NCBI GenBank assembly: GCA_963588595.1
Contig: CAVAIA010000019.1
Span: 1-64,000 of the forward strand
DNA: 64,000 bases
DNA from: Phoenicibacter sp963588595
GTDB lineage: Bacteria; Actinomycetota; Coriobacteriia; Coriobacteriales; Eggerthellaceae
Direction of reading: 5' to 3'
Positions 35,003 to 43,456 of this stretch are shown in pieces (positions within the stretch are counted from its first letter, which is position 1; every line of letters starts with the position of its first letter). The translations under genes were made by a program, and so were the position numbers. The notes under the pieces are model-generated. The model made no database searches and was not told where the DNA came from. It saw nothing but the letters and a program-made list of their open reading frames with translations.

Positions 35003-35522
35003 TATCTTGAGAAGTTGATTCTTCTGCCGCGGTCTCTTCGCTCACAGCCTCGTTTTCGCTATTGCCTTCTTTATCAGAGTCTATGACTTCCGCTTCTTGA
35101 TTTGCGTTAGCATCTTGATCTGCATTAGCATCGCTATCCGCTTGCTCTTTTTCTTTGTTCGCTTCTTCTTGTTTTTTAGCATTTTCTGCTGCAAACTTTG
35201 CCGCGCGCTCTTCTTTTAGCTTAGCTTTTTCGCTTCTCTCTTGAGCTCTTCTCTCATTTTCTTCAGCGACTTGCGCTTGACGCTTAGCTTTTCTAGCTTG
35301 CTCGCGCTCTTTTACCAACTCAGTTGCGCTTCCAAAACGATCACTAAATCTTTGAACTCTTCCACCTGTGTCTATAAGCTTTTGAGTGCCAGTGTAGAAA
35401 GGATGGCAAACATTGCAAATGTCAATTTTAAGTTCGCTCTTTGTTGCTCTTGTCTTAAAAGTGTTGCCGCAACTGCATGTTACAGTGCAATCAACATAGT
35501 CTGGATGAATGTCTTTTTTCAT
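34974..35522 (-). CDS. rpmE: Ribosomal protein L31 with long charged tail
   Basis: Residues 1-72 are a zinc-type L31 (MKKDIHPDYVDCTVTCSCGN, CNVCHPFYTG). It is followed by about 110 extra residues: first a Lys/Glu/Arg/Ala coiled stretch (about 72-120), then an acidic tail of Asp, Glu, Asn and Ser to residue 182. L31 is normally about 70-90 residues. The tail frame overlaps the polA start by 29 bases. The upstream leader carries a hairpin like ribosomal-protein leaders. Tail function is unknown. Confidence 0.93.
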   Translation of the reverse strand: MKKDIHPDYVDCTVTCSCGNTFKTRATKSELKIDICNVCHPFYTGTQKLIDTGGRVQRFSDRFGSATELVKEREQARKAKRQAQVAEENERRAQERSEKAKLKEERAAKFAAENAKKQEEANKEKEQADSDANADQDANANQEAEVIDSDKEGNSENEAVSEETAAEESTSQDSDNKEESNE

Positions 35523-35606
35523 TTTTACTCCTAGCTATAACGTTTCCCTTGGTTTCCGACCAAGGCACGGAGGCTAATTATACCAAATATTACTTAAAAT
35601 TTGTAA
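35523..35606 (-). promoter_or_regulatory. rpmE promoter and leader hairpin (L31 leader candidate)
   Basis: Minus strand: TTACAA (35601-35606), 18-base spacer, perfect TATAAT (35577-35582). The predicted RNA starts almost directly with a perfect 7-bp hairpin, CCTTGGT (35559-35565, read on minus) with ACCAAGG (35547-35553) and a five-base loop. Ribosome site AGGAG follows at about 35529. L31 leader motifs are known, including one described for Coriobacteria; an Rfam covariance search would decide. Confidence 0.55.
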
Positions 35607-36118
35607 TTTTTTAAAACTTCAAATGGTGAATTTGTTGATGCATCTTCATTTAAAGGGACATCTACAAACCTAAACAACCCTTCACAATCACTTTTGCAAA
35701 TAGGATTTGGAGGCAATTCAAGTAGCAAGGCTGACTCAATCAAAGGAGAAATATCAACATGCTTGTTCTTTTCTAAGAAAATACACTCACTTTCTTCAAC
35801 ATCGTCGGGCAATTTCGCATCATTAGAACATATAACATAACCTTCAATGCCCGCATTGATTAAAATTTCAGCGTCCTCTAAACAACGAACGCATTTTGTT
35901 CTAAATGTTGAAGTTGCCTCACCAGAAACAAATAAAAGAGACTTATCCACTCGCGAGACAGAAACTTTCCATTCGACATCGCCAATAGGCAAAAACTCAT
36001 TGGAAGAGTAAACCAAAGGAGAAATCGATGACTTCCCGCTAAATTCCTCATTTTCACAAGACTCTAATAAAGAGCCAGGCAGAATTATGATGGTTTGTTT
36101 AACGAACCTATCTTGCAA
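35594..36118 (-). CDS. YceD/DUF177 family protein
   Basis: A 174-residue DUF177 (YceD) protein, linked in other bacteria to 23S rRNA accumulation. The middle CVRCLEDAEI and the late NPICKSDCEGLF are family marks, but the second cysteine pair (CPxCG) that usually follows GL is missing. In actinobacteria this gene follows the sepIVA gene and precedes rpmF; here it overlaps the sepIVA-like gene by 11 bases but rpmF is absent and the L31 gene follows. Confidence 0.8.
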   Translation of the reverse strand: MQDRFVKQTIIILPGSLLESCENEEFSGKSSISPLVYSSNEFLPIGDVEWKVSVSRVDKSLLFVSGEATSTFRTKCVRCLEDAEILINAGIEGYVICSNDAKLPDDVEESECIFLEKNKHVDISPLIESALLLELPPNPICKSDCEGLFRFVDVPLNEDASTNSPFEVLKNYKF

Positions 36119-36578
36119 CTGTAGAAGTTGAATTCAAGCGATCTCTAACTCTTCTAACTTGTTGCAAAACATTATCTAAGTTTTGCTCAACATGGCCAAA
36201 GACTTCATCAGCATAATCTTCAGCGCCTGCGCGAGTCTCTCTTTCCATTTCTCGAGCTTCAGCCATTATTCTCTCGCTCTCATTTTGAGCGAGTCTAACA
36301 ACTTCTTGCTCACTTGCGATTGTGGTCGCTTGACTCTTAGCGTCATCAATGATTCTGGCAGCCTCCGCTTGCGCATCATCTATCAATGCTTGTCGCTCTC
36401 TCACGATTTGTCGCGCAGTGGCAAACTCACTTGGAAAAGTGTCACGTATTTCATCAAGTAAATCAAAGGCAACATTAACATCAACCTGGCGCATGTTATT
36501 CTTGCCAAATACCGGCTTTGAATCTTCGAGCAAAATGCTCAAATCCTCCAAGCAACCAAGAACTCCAGATTCGTCCAC
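36108..36578 (-). CDS. SepIVA-like coiled-coil protein
   Basis: A 156-residue protein, mostly coiled coil, with VDVNVAFDLLDEIRDTFPSE near the start and an Ala/Glu/Arg-rich helix (about 60-150, DAQAEAARIIDDAKSQATTI). Similar proteins sit before DUF177 in actinobacteria (SepIVA of mycobacteria, DivIVA-like, for division and polar growth) and are also annotated as ATP-synthase-B-like. The call rests on gene order and the coiled-coil layout. It lies 93 bases after rsmD; coaD, often found between, is absent. Confidence 0.68.
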   Translation of the reverse strand: MDESGVLGCLEDLSILLEDSKPVFGKNNMRQVDVNVAFDLLDEIRDTFPSEFATARQIVRERQALIDDAQAEAARIIDDAKSQATTIASEQEVVRLAQNESERIMAEAREMERETRAGAEDYADEVFGHVEQNLDNVLQQVRRVRDRLNSTSTVAR

Positions 36579-36671
36579 TTATGTCTCCTTTGCAACTAAA
36601 TAATCAACTTTAATTTATAACAACATCTTATAGTAGCATAAAGTTTAAAAAAAGAAAAAGCTAATAGCAAA

Positions 36672-37265
36672 TCATTGATTAAGCCTAAAGATCAAGCATC
36701 CAACTTCACCAAATTTTTTCTTATATAAAACTTCTAAATTATCATCTGCTACTTCCTCCAAGTCGCAAGATCGTCTCTCAAGATAGATAAGCGTTTTTTG
36801 CGAAACCACATCCCTATTTTGCAAAGTCTCAATCAAAGAAATAATATTGTCACTTTCAATTGAATAAGGCGGATCCAAAAAAACAATATCAAAGGGTTTA
36901 TGTTGCGCAATTTCATCTATTGCTTCTTTTGAAAAAGAATTCTTGCGCAAAGTTCCATAACACTCTTCATCAATTCCAAGCGACTTCAAATTATTGTTAA
37001 TAGTTTTCATGGCAACGTTGTTTATTTCGCAAAATAAAGAAAAAATAGCACCCCTAGAAAGAGATTCAATTCCCAAAGCGCCGCTTCCCGCAAACAAATC
37101 TAAAACCCTCGCGCCTTCAAAACCGCTGCAACTTGCTCGCGAAGAGGTTATAGCGCTAAATATTGCCTCTTTAGCGCGAGAGGAGGTGGGTCTAGTTTTA
37201 ACACCTTCAATTGTGTCTATAAAACGACCACCATAACACCCAGATATGACCTTAATTTTGCTCAA
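36672..37265 (-). CDS. rsmD: 16S rRNA (guanine966-N2)-methyltransferase RsmD
   Basis: SAM-dependent methyltransferase for G966 of 16S rRNA, 197 residues. The start VISGCYGGRFIDTIEGVKTRPTS, motif I VLDLFAGSGALGIESLSRGA and the catalytic VFLDPPYSI are all present. It lies 11 bases after the RecG-like gene, in the usual recG-rsmD order. It ends in TGA, the only UGA stop that I read among 55 genes in this window. Confidence 0.94.
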   Translation of the reverse strand: MSKIKVISGCYGGRFIDTIEGVKTRPTSSRAKEAIFSAITSSRASCSGFEGARVLDLFAGSGALGIESLSRGAIFSLFCEINNVAMKTINNNLKSLGIDEECYGTLRKNSFSKEAIDEIAQHKPFDIVFLDPPYSIESDNIISLIETLQNRDVVSQKTLIYLERRSCDLEEVADDNLEVLYKKKFGEVGCLIFRLNQ

Positions 37266-37276
37266 AACCTAAATTC

Positions 37277-38533
37277 CTAACACCTAATTGCCTTTTTGGC
37301 TTCTTCCTCTGCTTTTGCATTGATATTCTTGTCATTTGCAAGATTTACAATTGACAAATTTCTAAATAAATTTTCTTCTCTGCCAAGATGGTCTCCCTCT
37401 CTCCTAAAGCCAAGCTCAAAGAAAAGAAGTTCTTGTGTTGTTATAGGCGCTTCAAGCCTCCCTAAACGCTCAAGATTAACTTTATTCGGGGAATTGCTAA
37501 TGCATATCGTTTTACAATTTGCTCTTTTTGCTATCTCACAAATTTGCACCGTTGAAAACCTGTCAGCATCTTCGATAACCAACAAACCGTCTTTATCAAT
37601 CACTTCGTTTGAAGATAAAGTTGCCTTAATACTAAATTTGTCTAACAACCTATCAGGTAAAACACCTGCAAAGTAAGCATATCTTTTCTTAATTCCCGAA
37701 GAGTTAAAATCGTGATTAACATCACTCTCTATTGAAATTTTTGGAATATAGTTTCTTCTGGGAACATAAAGAAGATTGTCTAAGTTAAAAACAAAATTAT
37801 CACGTTCATTAGTTGTCATATAAGCGAGTGGAGAGATGACTTGAACCTTCTTTTTATCCTCAAGATACTTTTTCATTACTTCAACAACATCACCGAAGCA
37901 CTCCTTTTTATAAATGGCTAAATCTAGTTCATTGACGCCATTAAGGTGAAGGCTTTTAAAAGAAGCAAGCAAAACATCAAACAATGTTGTTGAATTTTTA
38001 AAGCAAAACAAGTGAGTTTCAAATAATTGTTGAAATTTAAAATTTATACGTGATTGAAGCAATTCTTGTTTAGTTGAAAACCCGTGAATAGCAAGTAAGT
38101 CTCCTTTATTCAAAAATTTCTTGTCAAAAGCGCTAAATTTTTTCAATTTGTCCTTTTCGAAATTAAGAACTCTTGAGTATGCTGGAACGACATGCTTATA
38201 TTTTCCTTTTATAAATCCCCTAACTAAAGGATTGATAATGCACTTCATTGACTCAATTTCTTTAACTTTCCCGTTGACAATGACCTCATCATTTATACAA
38301 AAAACATTAAGACCATCTAAGAAAGGTTCAGAAATAAAAATTTGAATGGAAGAAGTTTTATCTTCTAAAACATACTTAGCGTATGATTTCCCGCCCAAGG
38401 TGACATTGTCTTCAACTTCTGCCACCCTCGCAACAAAAGTTGTTTCAAATCCAACTCGACTTTGCCCAATTGTTAAACATTTAGAAAGATCGAAATATCT
38501 AACAGGTAAACAATTTATTTCTTCATCGAGCAC
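37277..38533 (-). CDS. RecG-derived protein lacking the helicase motor
   Basis: A 418-residue open gene at the normal recG position (asp23-fakA-recG-rsmD). The N-terminal half matches the RecG wedge/OB domain (RVAEVEDNVTLGGKSYAKYV, VIVNGKVKEI, then the FQQLFETHLFCF helix). The last 120 residues match the RecG C-terminus (LLVIEDADRFSTVQ to TTQELLFFELGFRREGDHLG). Between them the motor is missing: no Walker A GDVGSGKT, no DEQH box, and the QLRGRVGR arginine finger reads EIAKRAN. RecG is usually about 690 residues. It may keep DNA-branch binding without ATPase, or be decaying; the intact frame favours some function. A working recG elsewhere is possible. Confidence 0.7.
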   Translation of the reverse strand: MLDEEINCLPVRYFDLSKCLTIGQSRVGFETTFVARVAEVEDNVTLGGKSYAKYVLEDKTSSIQIFISEPFLDGLNVFCINDEVIVNGKVKEIESMKCIINPLVRGFIKGKYKHVVPAYSRVLNFEKDKLKKFSAFDKKFLNKGDLLAIHGFSTKQELLQSRINFKFQQLFETHLFCFKNSTTLFDVLLASFKSLHLNGVNELDLAIYKKECFGDVVEVMKKYLEDKKKVQVISPLAYMTTNERDNFVFNLDNLLYVPRRNYIPKISIESDVNHDFNSSGIKKRYAYFAGVLPDRLLDKFSIKATLSSNEVIDKDGLLVIEDADRFSTVQICEIAKRANCKTICISNSPNKVNLERLGRLEAPITTQELLFFELGFRREGDHLGREENLFRNLSIVNLANDKNINAKAEEEAKKAIRC

Positions 38534-38563
38534 GATAGCTAAATTTCAAGTTCAATCTAAGAA

Positions 38564-40180
38564 CTATTCTAATGAAAAGACAACTGGATAAAGAGGCTGA
38601 CCGCCATCATGAGGATCGACCTCAAAAGATGAAAATTGTTTTTTGACCCTTTTTAAAATTTTGTCCTTATCTTTTTTTGTTGCATCCTCGCCCCACAAAA
38701 TTGTGCAATTATCATAATCGTCAACGTCAACAGTCTTCATTAAATCTAAAACGCAATCACAAATATTGTTATCTACAGCTAAAATCTCACCATCCATGAT
38801 TCCTATAACATCGCCTGCATGAATTATATTTCCATTCGCATCATGAGAATCCTTTACAGCAACTGTAACTTCGCCCGTCTTAACAGTTCCTATAATATCC
38901 TTCATCTCTTCATAATTCTCTTTTGCATCAAGTTGCTTATCTAGGGAAAAAAGAGCACTAAAACATTCAAGAACGCTCTTCGTTGGAATAACCATTGCAG
39001 GCTTATCTAAAAGTTCGCAAGCGGATTGAGCAGCCATAATTATGTTCGAATTATTTGGGAAAAACAAATAGCTTTTTGCTTCAACGGTTTTTGCAGCATC
39101 CAACAAATCCTTAATCGATGGATTCATCGTTTGTCCTCCGCTAACAACAACATCAACGTCAAGGCTTTTTAATATATCAACATTTCCTTGCCCAACAGCA
39201 ACAGCAACAACACATGTTTCTTGAACATCTTCTGACTGTGTCTTTAAGCTTTCAATTCTGTCTTGGGATTGAAGTTGCATATTATGGATGTGAACTTCAG
39301 AAATTTGTCCTAAATTCAAGAAATACTTCAATACTTTATCTGGCTCATTTGAGTGGACATGAACTTTAAACTTAGGTGTCGCTCCAACGCAAAGCTCACA
39401 ATCTCCCATTGTTGAGAGGAAATTAAGAGCATCTTCAATGACAAGCTCGTCTGAGTCGACTAAAAATTCGTTACAATAACGAAATTTTGAGCCTTCCCAA
39501 TCGTTTATTTGTTCTATCTCAACCTTAGGGGCATTTAGTGTTGACACGTCAAAGTCAAGGTTTAATTTTTGCTCCTTGCCAAGCATAGAGCAAACAAAGC
39601 CATCAAGAAAAATTGCAAGGCCATAACCACCAGCGTCAACAACATTATTCTCCTTTAGAACAGGAAGATATTCTGGAGTTGACTTAACAGAATCATATGC
39701 AGCAACAACAACATATTCCATAGCGCTTTGAAGGCTCATTTTCTCGTCAGCAGCCACAACTGATGCAGACGCACAATCTGAAAGAACTGTCAAAATTGTT
39801 CCCTTAACTGGTTTTCTTACCGCTTGATAAGCAACATCCTTGGCGCACGTTAAACATTTTGCAAAGGAGTCTGTTGACAACTCATCACTTTGCGAAATTC
39901 CTTCGCAAACGCCTCTTAAGATTTGAGAAGTGATAACTCCTGAGTTTCCTCTAGCCCCCATCAACGCACCGGTTGTTATCGCTTTTATAATTTGCTCCTT
40001 TTGAGCATTAGCGGGAAGAGAGTTAAGGTTGTCTTCAACACTTTTAAGCGTTAACGACATATTCGTTCCCGTGTCACCGTCAGGAACAGGGAAAACATTT
40101 AATTTGTTAATCTCATCTTCTTTCTCTTTTAAGAGATGAGCTCCAACTATTATCGAATTAATAAACTTTTTAAAATCCAT
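38564..40180 (-). CDS. DhaL-domain protein, FakA/YloV-like fatty acid kinase
   Basis: A 538-residue FakA-type protein. The N-terminal DhaL ATP-binding domain has VFPVPDGDTGTNMSLTL (metal-binding Asp residues) and GARGNSGVI. A middle domain has HVHSNEPDKVLKYFL, and the C-terminal part has SGGQTMNPSIKDLL and FFPNNSNIIMAAQSA. In Firmicutes FakA phosphorylates FakB-bound fatty acids for lipid synthesis. It follows asp23 by 53 bases and precedes the RecG-like gene, a conserved order. Confidence 0.88.
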   Translation of the reverse strand: MDFKKFINSIIVGAHLLKEKEDEINKLNVFPVPDGDTGTNMSLTLKSVEDNLNSLPANAQKEQIIKAITTGALMGARGNSGVITSQILRGVCEGISQSDELSTDSFAKCLTCAKDVAYQAVRKPVKGTILTVLSDCASASVVAADEKMSLQSAMEYVVVAAYDSVKSTPEYLPVLKENNVVDAGGYGLAIFLDGFVCSMLGKEQKLNLDFDVSTLNAPKVEIEQINDWEGSKFRYCNEFLVDSDELVIEDALNFLSTMGDCELCVGATPKFKVHVHSNEPDKVLKYFLNLGQISEVHIHNMQLQSQDRIESLKTQSEDVQETCVVAVAVGQGNVDILKSLDVDVVVSGGQTMNPSIKDLLDAAKTVEAKSYLFFPNNSNIIMAAQSACELLDKPAMVIPTKSVLECFSALFSLDKQLDAKENYEEMKDIIGTVKTGEVTVAVKDSHDANGNIIHAGDVIGIMDGEILAVDNNICDCVLDLMKTVDVDDYDNCTILWGEDATKKDKDKILKRVKKQFSSFEVDPHDGGQPLYPVVFSLE

Positions 40181-40233
40181 GAATTACCTTATTTTTTATA
40201 ATCAAAATCCACAATTAACTAAGCGAGCAAACA

Positions 40234-40578
40234 TTATCGAACGTTAACATCTTTAACAAAGACATTAACTTCAACATTATCAATTCCCGCATACTCCTTC
40301 AAAACGAATTGAATTCTTTCCCTCAAATTGTCCGACACAGTGCCGATGTTGGTTCCATATTCGACAACCACATAAACATCAACACTAACTAAATCGCCTT
40401 CTACGATAACTTTCACACCCTTTTTAAGGCGTGTAATAGGTAAAACTCCTAAGATAGTGTCTATGGGGCTTGCTGAAGTCATTCCAACAACACCATAGCA
40501 TTCGAGTGCCGCATAACCAACTAAATCAGCCAACACTGCATTAGAAATTTCTAAGTTACCACTAACTTTATCGACCAT
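40234..40578 (-). CDS. Asp23/Gls24 family protein
   Basis: A 114-residue Asp23/Gls24-family protein (YloU type), with VLADLVGYAALECYGVVGM and VDVYVVVEYGTNI typical of the family. Asp23 proteins coat the membrane or relate to wall stress in staphylococci; YloU-like copies next to fakA are of unclear role. First gene of the asp23-fakA-recG-like-rsmD run. The 197-base gap upstream, shared with the divergent transporter gene, has no promoter that I can assign firmly. Confidence 0.88.
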   Translation of the reverse strand: MVDKVSGNLEISNAVLADLVGYAALECYGVVGMTSASPIDTILGVLPITRLKKGVKVIVEGDLVSVDVYVVVEYGTNIGTVSDNLRERIQFVLKEYAGIDNVEVNVFVKDVNVR

Positions 40579-40775
40579 AAAACAACCTCACTTTAAGGTT
40601 CAAAAAACACATAAACGTCAATCTGCACTTAATTCTAAATAACAATTTTACCAAAATTAGCACACTTATAAAAAAGTTAGTTATTAGAGAGAAAAAAACA
40701 AAAGTATATATGTTATATTTCTATCTACGCTTGAACCAAATTTTCCATTATTAATAAAAAGAAAAGAGAGAAATT

Positions 40776-42182
40776 ATGTCAGAAGCGCAAGAAACAAAGA
40801 CGAGAGAAAAATTTAAATCTAGATTTGGATTTATTATGATCAGCGCAGGGTGCGCGATTGGTCTTGGGAACGTTTGGAGATTCCCTTACATAACAGGAGA
40901 GAACGGCGGCGCTGCTTTTTTGATTCTTTATTTGATTTTTTTAACAATCTTTGCGATGCCAATCTTAATAATGGAATTCGCTGTCGGCAGAGCAGGCAGA
41001 GCAGGGGCTGGTCAAGCCTTTAACAGGCTTGAAAAACCTGGCTCAAAGTGGCACCTTCACAAATGGGTTTGCCTATTTGGCAACTATTGCCTAATGATGT
41101 TCTACACGACAGTAACAGGATGGTTCCTAGCCTACATTATTTATTGCTTAACTGGAACATTCGACGGTAAGTCGGAGACTCAAATTGCGAATGTTTTTTC
41201 TGGTCTCTTAGCAGACCCAGTCCAATTAACTATATTTATGCTCATAGTTGTCGCAATCGGATTTTTTATATGCAGGGCTGGAGTCGAAAACGGAATAGAG
41301 AAAATTACAAAATGGATGATGGTTGCTCTATTCGTCATCATGATAGTCCTATGCATTCATTCATTCACGCTTTCAGGCGCGCCAGAAGGTCTCGCTTTTT
41401 ATTTGATGCCAGACTTTGGGAAAATGTTCGATGGCGGAATAACTAACGTAATCAATGTTTGTTTTGATGCTATGGGGCAATCATTCTTCACGCTTTCAAT
41501 TGGCATCGGTTCAATGCTTATATTCGGCTCATACATAGACAAAGACTACTCTTTGACAGGAGAAGGTGTTAGAATATGCGCTCTTGACACAGCAGTCGCC
41601 TTTATGGCTGGACTTATCATTTTTCCAGCTTGCTTTACGTATGGAATTCAAGCAGACTCAGGCCCAGGGCTTGTTTTTATAACCCTTCCAACTGTCTTCT
41701 CGCAAATGCCTTTCGGAAGCCTTTGGGGGGCGTTATTCTTCGTTTTCATGGCATTTGCAGCTCTCTCAACCGTAATTGCAGTGTTCGAAGCAATCATTGC
41801 ATGGTGCATGGATCACTACGGTTGGGATAGAAAAAAGTCATGTCTAATAAATTGCACCTTGTTAGCAATTCTTTCGATGCCTTGCATTTTAGGATTTAAT
41901 TTGTGGTCAGGCTTCACAATTCCTGGAATTGGAGACATCCAATCGTTAGAAGACTTTATCGTTTCTAACAATTTGCTTCCATTAGGCTCTCTTGTTATCC
42001 TCCTATTTTGCACAAGAAAATCTGGATGGGGCTGGGATAACTTTATTAAGGAAGCCGATTCTGGCAAAGGGTTAAAGTTCCCTAAATGGGCAAAAGGATA
42101 TATGAGCTATTTCGTTCCAATCTTTGTTTTGTTAGTAATATTATCTGGATATATTCCTATCATCCTAAAGATTGTTGGATAA
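40776..42182 (+). CDS. NSS-family sodium-dependent transporter
   Basis: Neurotransmitter:sodium symporter family (LeuT fold), 468 residues, about 11 or 12 spans. The first span carries SAGCAIGLGNVWRFPYITGE, which contains the sodium and substrate site, followed by the NGGAAFLILYLIF segment. These proteins import amino acids such as tryptophan, tyrosine or leucine with Na+; the substrate here is unknown. AGAGG-type ribosome site about 6 bases upstream. It lies alone, divergent from asp23, and is followed by a LuxR-like gene. Confidence 0.93.
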   Translation: MSEAQETKTREKFKSRFGFIMISAGCAIGLGNVWRFPYITGENGGAAFLILYLIFLTIFAMPILIMEFAVGRAGRAGAGQAFNRLEKPGSKWHLHKWVCLFGNYCLMMFYTTVTGWFLAYIIYCLTGTFDGKSETQIANVFSGLLADPVQLTIFMLIVVAIGFFICRAGVENGIEKITKWMMVALFVIMIVLCIHSFTLSGAPEGLAFYLMPDFGKMFDGGITNVINVCFDAMGQSFFTLSIGIGSMLIFGSYIDKDYSLTGEGVRICALDTAVAFMAGLIIFPACFTYGIQADSGPGLVFITLPTVFSQMPFGSLWGALFFVFMAFAALSTVIAVFEAIIAWCMDHYGWDRKKSCLINCTLLAILSMPCILGFNLWSGFTIPGIGDIQSLEDFIVSNNLLPLGSLVILLFCTRKSGWGWDNFIKEADSGKGLKFPKWAKGYMSYFVPIFVLLVILSGYIPIILKIVG

Positions 42183-42197
42183 CCGCTTACACAATTT

Positions 42198-42236
42198 AAC
42201 GTCAATTGTTAAATAATTGTAAACTATAATGACGTT
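42198..42236. promoter_or_regulatory. Nested inverted repeats over a -10 box before the LuxR-like gene
   Basis: AACGTCA (42198-42204) and TGACGTT (42230-42236) form a perfect 7-bp inverted repeat. Inside it CAATT (42203-42207) and AATTG (42215-42219) form another. A perfect TATAAT lies at 42225-42230. No T-run follows, so it looks like an operator over a promoter rather than a terminator. Confidence 0.4.
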
Positions 42237-42270
42237 TCGTGGCCTTAGAGTAGAAAGGAAGTGCCACATT

Positions 42271-42801
42271 ATGGAACGCATTAATTATTCAACATCCAGC
42301 ATTAAAACGTCTGGAAACAAAAAGTCCTGCAAGAACCCTAAAAACACTTACACTCCCGATGTGAGTGCAGCCCAAATTGCAATAGATGCAATAGAGCTTA
42401 TCATGGTTCTTTATGCGAGGAGCGAAGCGCCTAATTTGGGAAAATCTATACCAATAATTACTAAGGTGCCAGAAATTTTATCGAGTATTTCTGAAGAAAA
42501 GAAACTTGCCATCGGTGCAGTTGCTCAATCTAGAACAGACTTATTATCTGAGCTAGATGAACGCATGAGACAAATGTATTTTACCTACATGGACGCTTAT
42601 AACTTTGAAATGAAAGAGAAAGAAATTGCTTGGCTTTTGCTTAAAGCTAATTCAACAAAAGAGTGCGTCTTAAAGATGAAAACGAGCGAATCATCATTTA
42701 GATATTCAATTCGAAGAATGTTGAGCAAAACAAAAACTTCATCAAAAAACGAAATGATTTCGAAAATTAGAAACGAAATCGAAGAAGGCATTCCAAGATA
42801 A
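42271..42801 (+). CDS. Small LuxR-like helix-turn-helix protein
   Basis: A 176-residue protein. The C-terminal third (KEKEIAWLLLKANSTKECVL, then SSFRYSIRRMLSKTKTSSKNE) follows the LuxR-type helix-turn-helix pattern (hydrophobic helix, turn, recognition helix, L-x-K-x-x-x-S/T), but is diverged. The first 100 residues are not recognised. I start at the ATG at 42271 with GGAAG ten bases upstream; an ATG at 42229 lies in the promoter region. It may control the NSS transporter gene just upstream (inference from position only). Confidence 0.55.
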   Translation: MERINYSTSSIKTSGNKKSCKNPKNTYTPDVSAAQIAIDAIELIMVLYARSEAPNLGKSIPIITKVPEILSSISEEKKLAIGAVAQSRTDLLSELDERMRQMYFTYMDAYNFEMKEKEIAWLLLKANSTKECVLKMKTSESSFRYSIRRMLSKTKTSSKNEMISKIRNEIEEGIPR

Positions 42802-42871
42802 AAAGTTTTCTAAAAAAACTCAAGTTATGTCATATAATAGATAGCCGTCGTTGATTTACGACAATCAAAGT

Positions 42872-42948
42872 GGCTCCGTCGTCTAGCGGTCTAGGACGCC
42901 GCCCTCTCAAGGCGGAGGTCGCCGGTTCAAATCCGGTCGGAGCTACCA
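42872..42948 (+). tRNA. tRNA-Glu (anticodon CTC)
   Basis: Full cloverleaf: acceptor GGCTCCG with CGGAGCT, a D arm with TAGCGGTCTAG, anticodon stem CCGCC/GGCGG with loop CTCTCAA (anticodon CTC, reads GAG), and a T arm with the GGTTCAAATCC core. The CCA end is encoded. A T-run follows directly. Confidence 0.96.
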
Positions 42949-43023
42949 TTTTTTTGATTTATCTTTTAAAATCCTTCATCCCCCTAAAAAGTTCAAATTG
43001 AAGCAAATTTGATAAAATTAATG

Positions 43024-43414
43024 AGCGCGCGGATGTTCGGGCAGTCGCTTAAACATTGAGAAATTTTTCAATTTAAGAGGAAAGTCCGGGCTTCTAAGAG
43101 ACAAGATGCCAGTTAACGACTGGGCGGGGAAACCCGACGGAATAGTGTCGCAGAAAAGAAGACTCCCACTGCTTAGCACCAATAAGTGCAAGTAAGAGAA
43201 AAGCTGAAACGGTGTGGTAAGAGCGCACCAGCACGTTGGTAACAACGTGGCTTGATAAACCCCATCTGAAGCAAACGCAAATAGGAAAACATATAGGGCG
43301 TCTCTTCCCTGTTTTCGGGTTGCGTGCTTGAGGTGTGCGGCGACGCACATCCTAGATAAATGGCTGCCAGGTTTTAAAACCCACACAGAACCCGGCTTAT
43401 AGAACATCCGCGCT
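43024..43414 (+). ncRNA. rnpB: RNase P RNA (class A)
   Basis: Ribozyme part of RNase P, which cuts the 5' leader of tRNA precursors. The conserved core GAGGAAAGTCCGGGCT (from about 43077) and the 3' core ACAGAACCCGGCTTATAG (43385-43402) are intact and pair as in P4. P1 is formed by GCGCGGATG (43027-43035) with CATCCGCGC (43405-43413). The sequence ACCCGACGGAATAG and the P8-P10 area fit type A. A TAAAAT box at 43013-43018 may be the promoter -10. The ends are set by P1 and may be off by a few bases. Confidence 0.95.
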
Positions 43415-43456
43415 AATTTAAAATGTCTTATGTAATTTAAATTTAGTTAGGCTTAA

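Noticed and set aside
43018..43407. Protein-coding frames antisense to the RNase P RNA
   Set aside because: The region matches class A RNase P RNA with paired P1 and conserved core; the frames have no ribosome site or recognisable protein.
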